Shown piece after piece: positions 16,363 to 22,739 of a stretch of DNA of 35,244 nt (position 1 is its first letter; each line of letters starts with the position of its first letter). The notes below the pieces were generated by a model that was not told the DNA's origin, searched no databases, and saw only the letters and a program-made list of their open reading frames with translations. Position numbers and translations under genes: made by a program. Source of the DNA: Solobacterium sp. (GTDB lineage: Bacteria; Bacillota_I; Bacilli_A; Erysipelotrichales; Erysipelotrichaceae); the NCBI GenBank assembly GCA_017430925.1, contig JAFRMA010000004.1, forward strand, positions 1 to 35,244, read 5' to 3'.

Positions 16363-17056
16363 TTGTCTTTCCCTCCTTTTTTCTGAAACTCAGATACGAC
16401 AATACGATTGCCAGCGCTCCGCTGGGGATGATCATCATACTGACAGAACCGAGAAGTGAAGGTACCAGGATATACAACAAGATCATGAATGTCAGTACGA
16501 TCAGTGCGACCTTCCGGTTTGTACGATAATACTTGCAGGCCATCGCCCCGAACAATGCCGGAACGACATTCTCAAACGCCGGCTGAAGGGCTTCCGACTG
16601 CAGAAAGGGCTGAAGCGGGATCATCAGCACAACACCAAGTGCCAGTACCAGGATCGTCACCAGGGACGATGTGGCGATGGACAACGTGGAGACGATCTCA
16701 TTCTCCGGTGTACCGCTCTTGACGCCGACAATATCACGCGCATTCATCGCGCAGGGAATCTTCATGTTGATCAGGTTACCGGTGATAAACGCCAGGTAAC
16801 TGCCTCCCGCCCCAAGCATGGGCAGGTAGATCAGGTATTCCACGATACAACTGATCAGGTAGACAATACCGACACCGAGGAATGCCCTGGCTGCCGCGGA
16901 TAAGTTTGGCATGGCGCCGAGATAAGCTCCCATCAGGAAAGGAGCGCCGATCAGCAGAATCAGTACAGCGGAGGTAAAGATACGCCCCAGACGGTGGGTA
17001 TTCTCCAGATACTGATCATAGGATTCAATCTGTTTTCTTTCTTTTTCCGTACTCAT
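16355..17056 (-). CDS. Multi-pass membrane protein partnered with DUF5058 protein
   Basis: A hydrophobic protein of 233 residues with about six membrane segments after a polar N-terminal stretch of ~27 residues. The start is set at ATG 17056, eight bases after GGAG; GTG codons slightly upstream overlap the site. A conserved-looking loop reads NLINMKIPCAMNARDIVGVK, followed by GTPENEIVSTLSIATSSLVT. I do not recognise a named family. It lies 12 bases after the DUF5058 gene and overlaps the M20 peptidase gene, so the three proteins probably work together. A two-subunit transporter for peptides or acylated amino acids feeding or serving the M20 enzyme is an attractive guess, but it is inference from operon structure only. 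Confidence 0.75.
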   Translation of the reverse strand: MSTEKERKQIESYDQYLENTHRLGRIFTSAVLILLIGAPFLMGAYLGAMPNLSAAARAFLGVGIVYLISCIVEYLIYLPMLGAGGSYLAFITGNLINMKIPCAMNARDIVGVKSGTPENEIVSTLSIATSSLVTILVLALGVVLMIPLQPFLQSEALQPAFENVVPALFGAMACKYYRTNRKVALIVLTFMILLYILVPSLLGSVSMMIIPSGALAIVLSYLSFRKKEGKTNA

Positions 17057-17068
17057 CTTACACACTCC

Positions 17069-17845
17069 TTACAGGATCTTTCCGAAGAAGATCGCCGAGA
17101 TCATCGCTATGAGCATACTTCCGGCAACAGAGAAGCTGTCCAGCCATTCTGCGCCTTTCGTCTCGCGGATACGTATGAATACCCACATCGCTGCGGCAGA
17201 TACGGCAGCGACAGCGAGAGGAAGGGGACTTCCGGTGAAAGTAAACGAGCCGTCTCCGGAGATGATCGATGCCGCGTAACTGGCAATATACGCAGATACC
17301 AGACCGATAAACATCGCAGTCATGGCGGTATCTCCGAAACCAGAAAGATCGATCTTTCCTTTCTTTTTCTTCTTGTCTGCAGTCTTCGGCGCAACCAGCT
17401 TGTTGGAGTATGCCTTACCGTTGATCGTGACAAATACCATACCCCACATGATTCCTATACTCATCAGAAGAGCAATCGTAACAAACGCTTCCGGTGTCAT
17501 CCCGGCAATGGATAAACCGCCGATACCGGCAGCTTCTGCCGCAGCCTCCGCAACCTGTGTTTCGTAATGCAGAGCCCCGATGACCGATAGTCTCAACCAC
17601 GGCCAGGGGGTTCCCAGACTTCCTGACAGCGCGATGACTCCCAGCAGAATACCTACACTTGGGAGAACCGCGAATGTCGCACTCGCCGTGATCACCCGCT
17701 TCATCTTGCTTTCATCTATGCCCATTGCCTTGCCTGCCTTGTACGCCCTGACCGCAAAGATCACGCAGATCACCGCCACAAAAACGATGATACTTCCGCA
17801 GATCAGGTACATGACAGGGCTGTTGAGTCTGCCCAGCAATTCCAT
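17069..17845 (-). CDS. DUF5058 family membrane protein
   Basis: A 258-residue membrane protein with about seven hydrophobic segments. The start at ATG 17845 has AGGAGGT eight bases upstream; a longer frame to 17914 lacks such a signal. The first segment MYLICGSIIVFVAVICVIFA is followed by a conserved small-residue loop around VLPSVGILLGVIALSGSLGT and HYETQVAEAAAEAAGIGG, which I associate with the DUF5058 family. Its function is not established. A Lys-rich cytoplasmic loop (DKKKKKGK) precedes the last membrane helices. It heads the operon with the second membrane protein and the M20 peptidase and is divergent from the M28 peptidase gene. Confidence 0.78.
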   Translation of the reverse strand: MELLGRLNSPVMYLICGSIIVFVAVICVIFAVRAYKAGKAMGIDESKMKRVITASATFAVLPSVGILLGVIALSGSLGTPWPWLRLSVIGALHYETQVAEAAAEAAGIGGLSIAGMTPEAFVTIALLMSIGIMWGMVFVTINGKAYSNKLVAPKTADKKKKKGKIDLSGFGDTAMTAMFIGLVSAYIASYAASIISGDGSFTFTGSPLPLAVAAVSAAAMWVFIRIRETKGAEWLDSFSVAGSMLIAMISAIFFGKIL

Positions 17846-17994
17846 AAGGATCGACCTCCTCTTCTTCTGTAAAAGTCCTGAATTATGAACAATTGAATTC
17901 ACATCATCAAACATAATAATAACACTATTTCATCTGCTTTAAGTGTGCTTCGTACAGCTTGAACAATACAGGAGAACTAACTGTGTAAACAAAT

Positions 17995-18010
17995 ATACAG
18001 AATTCTGTAT
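17995..18010. promoter_or_regulatory. Perfect 16-bp palindrome, possible operator
   Basis: ATACAGAATTCTGTAT is a perfect palindrome directly upstream of the M28 peptidase promoter, in the divergent gap to the DUF5058 operon. Its core half-site ACAGAA/TTCTGT recurs inside the oppA promoter. It is a candidate operator for a dimeric regulator; the regulator is unknown. Confidence 0.45.
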
Positions 18011-18011
18011 T

Positions 18012-18046
18012 TCACAATTGTGATTACTGTGAAAACGATGTAAAAT
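18012..18046 (+). promoter_or_regulatory. M28 peptidase promoter with palindrome over the -35
   Basis: TTGTGA (18018-18023) and TAAAAT (18041-18046) with a 17-base spacer. A perfect 12-bp palindrome TCACAATTGTGA (18012-18023) includes the -35. It begins one base after the end of the 16-bp palindrome. Confidence 0.6.
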
Positions 18047-18080
18047 AATTACATTCTATGAAAAAAGGAGTCAAAGAATC

Positions 18081-19316
18081 ATGAAAACTGCTTACGAATT
18101 ACTCAAGGAAATCGGTTTTGTCCGTGTCAGTACGACTCCGGAAGAACTGAAAGCCGCCGAGATCATCAAAGCCTCGGTTGAAGCTCTGGGCCTGAAAGCG
18201 AAGATTGAAACCTTCCCGACCCAGTGGGCGGAGATCCAGGAAGTCAGCTTTGAGGTCACCAAACCATATCAGAAAAAATACAACGCTACTGCTTATCAGT
18301 GCGGTGCTGACTGTGACGGATTAGTCGCTCCTCTGCTGTACTTCGAAGACGATACGGATGTAATGAAGAAACAGGCAAAGGGTAAATTCCTGCTGGTCAA
18401 CGGAACCGCCGGACATGCCGGATACAAGAAGTTTGCCAAGACCGGCTGTGTAGGTTTCATTACTTTCAACGGCAATATTGATTACACTGAAAAAGTTGAT
18501 CTGGATCAGAAGGAATTCCGTCCGCCCCTGCATGAATACGGAGATATGCCTGGTATCAACCTGAAAGTAGAAGATGCCATGGAGATGATCAATCTGCAGG
18601 CTTCCGAAGTAAAAGTAACGATCAAGCAGGAGCGCAGTACAGCAGATTCCTACAATGTCATCTGTGAGATCCCGGGCTGGGAAGATGATGAGGCAGTGGT
18701 CTGTTCCGCGCACTTTGATACAGTTCCTCATTCCAAGGGTTATTGGGACAACGGTACAGGTTCAGTCTGCCTCTACGGAATGGCGCAGTACTTCGCTGAA
18801 CATCAGCCGAGACATACTGTCCGTCTTGTATGGTGCGGTTCGGAAGAGAGAGGATGCTTTGGCTCAGAAGCTTACTGTAAGATGCACCCGGATGAAGTGG
18901 AAAAAACCCGTCTCAACGTCAATATCGATATGATCGGCTCCGTTCTGGGCAGACGTTTCGCAATGGTTACCGGTCCTGAGAGCCTGGTTAACTACATTGA
19001 TTACTATGGAAAGGAAATCGGATTCCCGATCAGATGCGGACAGAGAGTCGCTTCTTCTGATTCTACTTCTTTCGCGGATGTCGGTATTCCGGCAGTTTCC
19101 ATCGGCAGAGGCGGCAATATGCAGGGTGGTACGATCCATTCCTGTCTGGATGTTCTCGAACATGTCAATGAACGTCTGATGAATGAAGATATCGAATTCA
19201 TTACCTCGTTCACCGCGAAGATGGCGAATGCCTATATCATCCCGGTACCGAGAGAGATTCCGAAGAACATGAAAGAGGATATCGACAAGTTCTACTGCAG
19301 AGAACCGAAAAAATAA
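18081..19316 (+). CDS. M28 family zinc aminopeptidase
   Basis: A 411-residue cytoplasmic (no signal peptide) di-zinc peptidase. A PA-like insert occupies about 75-180. The metal ligands are all visible: His211 and Asp in SAHFDTVP, Asp223 in GYWDNGTGS, the Glu pair 255-256 in GSEERGCFGS, Asp283 in VNIDMIGS and a C-terminal His in GGTIHSCLD. Family members remove N-terminal residues from peptides. AAAAGGAG precedes the start. It has its own promoter with two adjacent palindromes and its own terminator, and is divergent from the DUF5058-M20 operon. It probably degrades peptides imported by the Opp system encoded 4 kb downstream. Confidence 0.93.
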   Translation: MKTAYELLKEIGFVRVSTTPEELKAAEIIKASVEALGLKAKIETFPTQWAEIQEVSFEVTKPYQKKYNATAYQCGADCDGLVAPLLYFEDDTDVMKKQAKGKFLLVNGTAGHAGYKKFAKTGCVGFITFNGNIDYTEKVDLDQKEFRPPLHEYGDMPGINLKVEDAMEMINLQASEVKVTIKQERSTADSYNVICEIPGWEDDEAVVCSAHFDTVPHSKGYWDNGTGSVCLYGMAQYFAEHQPRHTVRLVWCGSEERGCFGSEAYCKMHPDEVEKTRLNVNIDMIGSVLGRRFAMVTGPESLVNYIDYYGKEIGFPIRCGQRVASSDSTSFADVGIPAVSIGRGGNMQGGTIHSCLDVLEHVNERLMNEDIEFITSFTAKMANAYIIPVPREIPKNMKEDIDKFYCREPKK

Positions 19317-19330
19317 ATCTTACTGCATAC

Positions 19331-19366
19331 AAAAAAGTCTCCCTGCCTGAGGCAGAGAGATTTTTT
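19331..19366. terminator. Bidirectional terminator between convergent peptidase genes
   Basis: AAAAAAGTCTCCCTGCC and GGCAGAGAGATTTTTT form a long stem with one mismatch, one bulge and a TGA loop. It is T-rich on both strands and separates the M28 and S10-type genes. Confidence 0.85.
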
Positions 19367-19397
19367 CGTGCCGGAGATTTTCCGCATTCCGCAGAGC

Positions 19398-20846
19398 TTA
19401 CTTCGTGGGGTCTCCGCCAAGCAGGAAGGTACGGATATCAGTGCAGAGTTCATGTACATTGTCTTCACCGATATAGATCATATGCCCGGAGTTGTACTCT
19501 TTCAGGAATACTCTATCCTTGGGCAGATGGGAATGATCCAGCATGTGGTAAAGATATCCGGATTCGGTGCAGAGGTCAAACCAGCCGTTGGCGAAGAATG
19601 TGCGCATACCGAATCTTCTTGTCATTGCGTTGCGCAGCTGTACGCTTGTGGTGCCGAGGGATTCATCTCTATCCCAGTCCATGTAGTAACGGGCACTGGA
19701 AACATACGCACGGTCCAGTTTTACATTCAGGTAGGGCAGGATATCCCCGGTCACAGCCGCATGGAAGAACGGATCGTATCTGTCCGCTGTTGCGTCATCA
19801 CGCATGCCTTTTTCTGCCTCAATGACTTCCGGCTCAAGCAGCGGTCTTGTGACACGTCCGTCATAACGTGACACGGCTTTCCCTTTCTTCTTCAGTACTT
19901 CGCTTCTGTAGGTGCTGTCCTGGATCTCAAGGTCATTTCTTTCAAGATATTCCGGAGATACACCGGTGTAGTAACAGACTTTTTCTATAATATACGCTCT
20001 TTCCTCATCACTGAGTGCTTCACCCTTGTACAGGGCAGGGAAGTATTCGGTATCCGCGAATTTCTTGGCTTCCATCACGAATTCTCTTACGGTCTGGTTT
20101 GACGGATGATTATGGTACCAGTGAACACCCGCATATGTCGGGAAACCCAGTACCGAATCATTGACCGGCAGGTTCTCGCCGAAGTATTTGCCGGCAGTCA
20201 CGGTATTGCCGATCATGACGATTCCGTCAAACGCAAAGCCGTAGGAACGGTTCTTAGTGCCTGTGGCAGCCATGCCGGCAGCGATGGCGTTTCTTGTGCA
20301 TCCGTAGCTTTCTCCAATCAGATATTTCGGGGATTTACCGCGGTTATATTTTCTCAGCCACCGGTCGATAAAGACAAGCAGTGCTTCCGCGTCCTGCTGT
20401 ATACCAAGGAAGTTCTTGCCTTCTTCCGGGTCAAGCAACAGTCCGTAACCGGTTCCTACAGGATCCACCAGGACCAGATCTGCGATATCGATCAGACAGT
20501 CCGGATTGTCAATGACTTCATACGGAGCGATGGAAGTGATACGGTCTGTCTCTTCGTACTTCAGTCTGCGGGTGCCCAGGAAACCGGCGTGGACATACAT
20601 ACATGCGCTGCCGGGACCGCCGTTATACGCAAAGACAACGGGTCGATCTGTCGGATCTTCCACATCACTGCGGAAGTAGGAATACGAGAAGATTGAAGCG
20701 ATGGCTTTTCCCTGATCGTTGTAGAAAACGGTGTCTTCACTCACGGTATGATAGGGAATCTCCTGACCATTCAGGATGATTGTGTGATTGGATTCGAAGT
20801 GTGCCGGTTTAAAATCATCCGGTTTAAAACATTCTGTTCTGTACAT
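19398..20846 (-). CDS. S10-type serine carboxypeptidase-like hydrolase
   Basis: A 482-residue alpha/beta hydrolase. The start at ATG 20846 has AAGGAG five bases upstream; the longer frame is unsupported. Family S10 features are visible: oxyanion motif YNGGPGSACM (74-83), DPVGTGYG, nucleophile Ser180 in IGESYG, catalytic Asp near 424 in FANGWFDLCT and His near 455 in NSGHMIY. No signal peptide is present, unlike eukaryotic S10 enzymes, so it acts in the cytoplasm, probably on imported peptides. The N-terminal ~65 residues form an extra beta-rich region common to bacterial S10-like proteins. An inverted repeat overlaps its predicted -35. Specificity is not readable from sequence. Confidence 0.9.
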   Translation of the reverse strand: MYRTECFKPDDFKPAHFESNHTIILNGQEIPYHTVSEDTVFYNDQGKAIASIFSYSYFRSDVEDPTDRPVVFAYNGGPGSACMYVHAGFLGTRRLKYEETDRITSIAPYEVIDNPDCLIDIADLVLVDPVGTGYGLLLDPEEGKNFLGIQQDAEALLVFIDRWLRKYNRGKSPKYLIGESYGCTRNAIAAGMAATGTKNRSYGFAFDGIVMIGNTVTAGKYFGENLPVNDSVLGFPTYAGVHWYHNHPSNQTVREFVMEAKKFADTEYFPALYKGEALSDEERAYIIEKVCYYTGVSPEYLERNDLEIQDSTYRSEVLKKKGKAVSRYDGRVTRPLLEPEVIEAEKGMRDDATADRYDPFFHAAVTGDILPYLNVKLDRAYVSSARYYMDWDRDESLGTTSVQLRNAMTRRFGMRTFFANGWFDLCTESGYLYHMLDHSHLPKDRVFLKEYNSGHMIYIGEDNVHELCTDIRTFLLGGDPTK

Positions 20847-20877
20847 AGAAACTCCTTTCAGGATATACTTCTTTTTT

Positions 20878-20906
20878 ATCATAACCTGTGTGTATTTACT
20901 ATTGAA
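20878..20906 (-). promoter_or_regulatory. Predicted promoter of the S10-type gene
   Basis: On the minus strand TATGAT (20883-20878) is preceded, 17 bases earlier, by TTCAAT (20906-20901). The -35 is weak and lies in one arm of an inverted repeat. Confidence 0.4.
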
Positions 20907-20933
20907 ATTCATACTAGAAGTATTTGTTTCAAT
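20901..20933. repeat. 33-base interrupted inverted repeat upstream of the S10-type gene
   Basis: Arms ATTGAAA...TTTCAAT (7 bp) enclose a second pair ATACT...AGTAT (5 bp) around AGA, with three-base spacers on each side. The symmetry suggests an operator or hairpin. It covers the predicted -35 of the S10-type gene. Confidence 0.45.
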
Positions 20934-21011
20934 ATATACAGGCACAGTTTCCAACGATCATTTGTACTGAAATTCACTGGCTGTGCCAGGGAATACAGAT
21001 CCGGGTCATTG

Positions 21012-21041
21012 TTGTGTAATATCACGACTTAGAGATAAAAT
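21012..21041 (+). promoter_or_regulatory. Possible promoter for the small membrane protein gene
   Basis: TTGTGT (21012-21017), an 18-base spacer and TAAAAT (21036-21041), followed by GGAGG and a start codon at 21076. Just upstream, GGCACAG (20941-20947) and CTGTGCC (20981-20987) form a distant inverted repeat of unknown meaning. Confidence 0.4.
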
Positions 21042-21075
21042 GATTTTGTAATCCGGAGGCTGCAGAGAAAGAATA

Positions 21076-21537
21076 ATGAAAAAATTATTGATTTTACTGA
21101 CTTTTGTGCCAATCGCTGCCGGCTGGTTGATTAACCTGACAATCGGTATACCTTTGATCGGATTATTTATGTTTTATTTACTGCCTTTTGCGGTACTGTT
21201 TTTCTGGTTTTGGCTGGGGGAACAATTCGCGCAAACGGATTGGGGATTCTTACCGTCGGTGATCATCGGCAGTGCTACAGGAGTAATTTCACTGGTTTTA
21301 TATATCTGGCAGTTCTTGTTTAAGACAGAGGAAACCCGGAATCTGTTTATCGCCGGATTGTCGCAGATGTACAGCGCATCTATTCCGGGTTATTTGTTTG
21401 GCTGGCTGGCAAGAATGTTTGAATCTCAGCCGCACTATATTGGAAGAACTTCGTTTCTTGCCTTACTGGTAATCGCTGTAATAGTCATGATGGTCATTTT
21501 CGTCTGCGGATACATCAACGGGAAGAAAGCGAGATAA
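21076..21537 (+). CDS. Small hypothetical membrane protein (153 aa)
   Basis: A 153-residue protein with four predicted membrane helices, beginning at residues 2-20, 24-50, 57-78 and 125-147. The second half carries a polar loop with YLFGWLARMFESQPHY. I do not recognise a family. The start ATG 21076 has GGAGG 16 bases upstream and a closer purine stretch GAGAAAG. It is flanked by the S10-type gene (divergent) and a lipoprotein gene about 210 bases downstream in the same direction. That 210-base gap holds no convincing gene. No functional inference is made beyond membrane location. Confidence 0.7.
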   Translation: MKKLLILLTFVPIAAGWLINLTIGIPLIGLFMFYLLPFAVLFFWFWLGEQFAQTDWGFLPSVIIGSATGVISLVLYIWQFLFKTEETRNLFIAGLSQMYSASIPGYLFGWLARMFESQPHYIGRTSFLALLVIAVIVMMVIFVCGYINGKKAR

Positions 21538-21748
21538 TTAACCATTTGTCAGGATCTTTATGACATACCTCTTTATCCGGGATAACTGCCCTGATGAAGA
21601 GGATATTTTTATGTCCGATACGGAATTCACTGCCTGGCCACAGGAAAGAGATGTTTTTTGCGTATACCTGCGGATGTTCAGAAAAACCTGTTTGTTTCTA
21701 TGTGCGGGGAATATAATGAGATTGTTGATTGGAAAGAGGTTATTCATC

Positions 21749-22426
21749 ATGAAGAAGGCAATGAATGCTTTGCTGTCTGTATTTCTGACAGTGACACTTG
21801 CCGGATGCGGTTCATCATCTGATTCCACTCCGGCTCCGACAACAAATACAAGCGAGAAAGAAACTGCCGTACCGGAAACACCTTCGCCTGTTCCTACACA
21901 AAACTCTTCAACATACGATACATATAAAGTCGGGGATACGATCTACACCTACAGTGATATCACTTTTACTTTGTCTGAAGTCGGTATTTCAGAAACAATA
22001 TCCCGTGAGCCCGATGATACATTCCTGCTTCCGGCAGAGGATGGCTTCAAATCCGGTGAAGCATACCGGTTCCTATACTACAAGATTGATTTCACGTATA
22101 CCGGGAAAGAACCAAAGAAACAGTATGGTCTGTTCTATATGCAGGGATATGCCCAGCAAATCCAGTTAAAAACGGAATTCTTTTCGGCATCTGTCTTCAG
22201 ACCTGTCGGTGCAGAAGAATGGATGACAGGCGGTTATTCCAGCGGTGCGGGACAGATAATCAGACCTCTCATTGAATTGCCTTATGGCGATAACTATGAA
22301 TTTACGCCTTCTGATCAGATGTATGAGGCACGGGGAATGGTTGTTTTCCCGACAGAAGAACTGGAAAAAGGACCAGTCAAACTTAATCTGAATAACTATG
22401 TGTTTGAAATAGATCCGCAAAGCTGA
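21749..22426 (+). CDS. Secreted lipoprotein, DUF4352/DUF5067-like
   Basis: A 225-residue lipoprotein. The start at ATG 21749 follows AAAGAGG; the longer upstream frame has no translation signal. A signal peptide ends in a lipobox LAGC with the lipidated Cys at residue 20. A Ser/Thr/Pro-rich linker (about 21-55) is followed by a beta-sandwich-like domain with TYKVGDTIYTYSDITFTLSE and a late GMVVFPTEELEKGPVKLNL. The pattern of beta strands with a final 'value/VFEI' strand resembles immunoglobulin-like DUF4352/DUF5067 lipoproteins of Firmicutes. Its role is unknown. It is followed by its own terminator and a tRNA gene on the other strand. Confidence 0.78.
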   Translation: MKKAMNALLSVFLTVTLAGCGSSSDSTPAPTTNTSEKETAVPETPSPVPTQNSSTYDTYKVGDTIYTYSDITFTLSEVGISETISREPDDTFLLPAEDGFKSGEAYRFLYYKIDFTYTGKEPKKQYGLFYMQGYAQQIQLKTEFFSASVFRPVGAEEWMTGGYSSGAGQIIRPLIELPYGDNYEFTPSDQMYEARGMVVFPTEELEKGPVKLNLNNYVFEIDPQS

Positions 22427-22472
22427 TCTGTAGTCTTTCAGACAGAAAGAAGTAATTCCTGGATAATAAAAT

Positions 22473-22500
22473 GCCGGAGGTGTTTCACTTCCGGCTTTTT
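22473..22500 (+). terminator. Terminator after the lipoprotein gene
   Basis: A 10-bp stem GCCGGAGGTG/CACTTCCGGC (one G-T pair) with a TTT loop and a TTTTT tail. Confidence 0.85.
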
Positions 22501-22511
22501 GTGCACAATGA

Positions 22512-22600
22512 TGGCGGAGAAGGGGGGATTCGAACCCCCGCACGCTCTCACGTCTGCTGGTTTTCGAAACCAGTCCCTTCAGCCGCTTGGGTACTTCTCC
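22512..22600 (-). tRNA. tRNA-Ser (anticodon CGA)
   Basis: A complete class II tRNA on the minus strand with an encoded CCA. The acceptor stem is GGAGAAG/CTTCTCC with discriminator G. The anticodon stem CTGGT/ACCAG encloses the loop TTCGAAA, so the anticodon is CGA (plus-strand 22564-22566) and it reads UCG. The T-arm contains GGTTCGAATCC, and a long variable arm is present, as expected for serine. It stands alone between the lipoprotein gene and oppA. Confidence 0.95.
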
Positions 22601-22660
22601 GTAGCCTATGAATTATAGCATAGATGAAAATAACATTGCATCATTATATTGTGATAAATG

Positions 22661-22689
22661 TTGAAGTTCTGTCACAGAATCGGTATAAT
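22661..22689 (+). promoter_or_regulatory. oppA promoter with palindrome in the spacer
   Basis: TTGAAG (22661-22666) and TATAAT (22684-22689) are separated by exactly 17 bases. The spacer contains the perfect interrupted palindrome TTCTGT-C-ACAGAA (22667-22679), starting right after the -35. A protein bound there would block RNA polymerase. Confidence 0.75.
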
Positions 22690-22739
22690 ATATCGTGCTT
22701 ACACGAAAAGTGTATGTTATTTCATATGGGAGGAAAGAA

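Noticed and set aside
18011-18033. A second Rex operator before the M28 gene (TTCACAA and TTGTGAT are present)
   Set aside because: The half-sites are in the reverse order (outward-facing) compared with TTGTGAA-N4-TTCACAA, so this is not a Rex site.
21538-21748. Possible N-terminal extension or separate small gene before the lipoprotein
   Set aside because: The upstream in-frame residues would bury the signal peptide; no ribosome binding site supports them.
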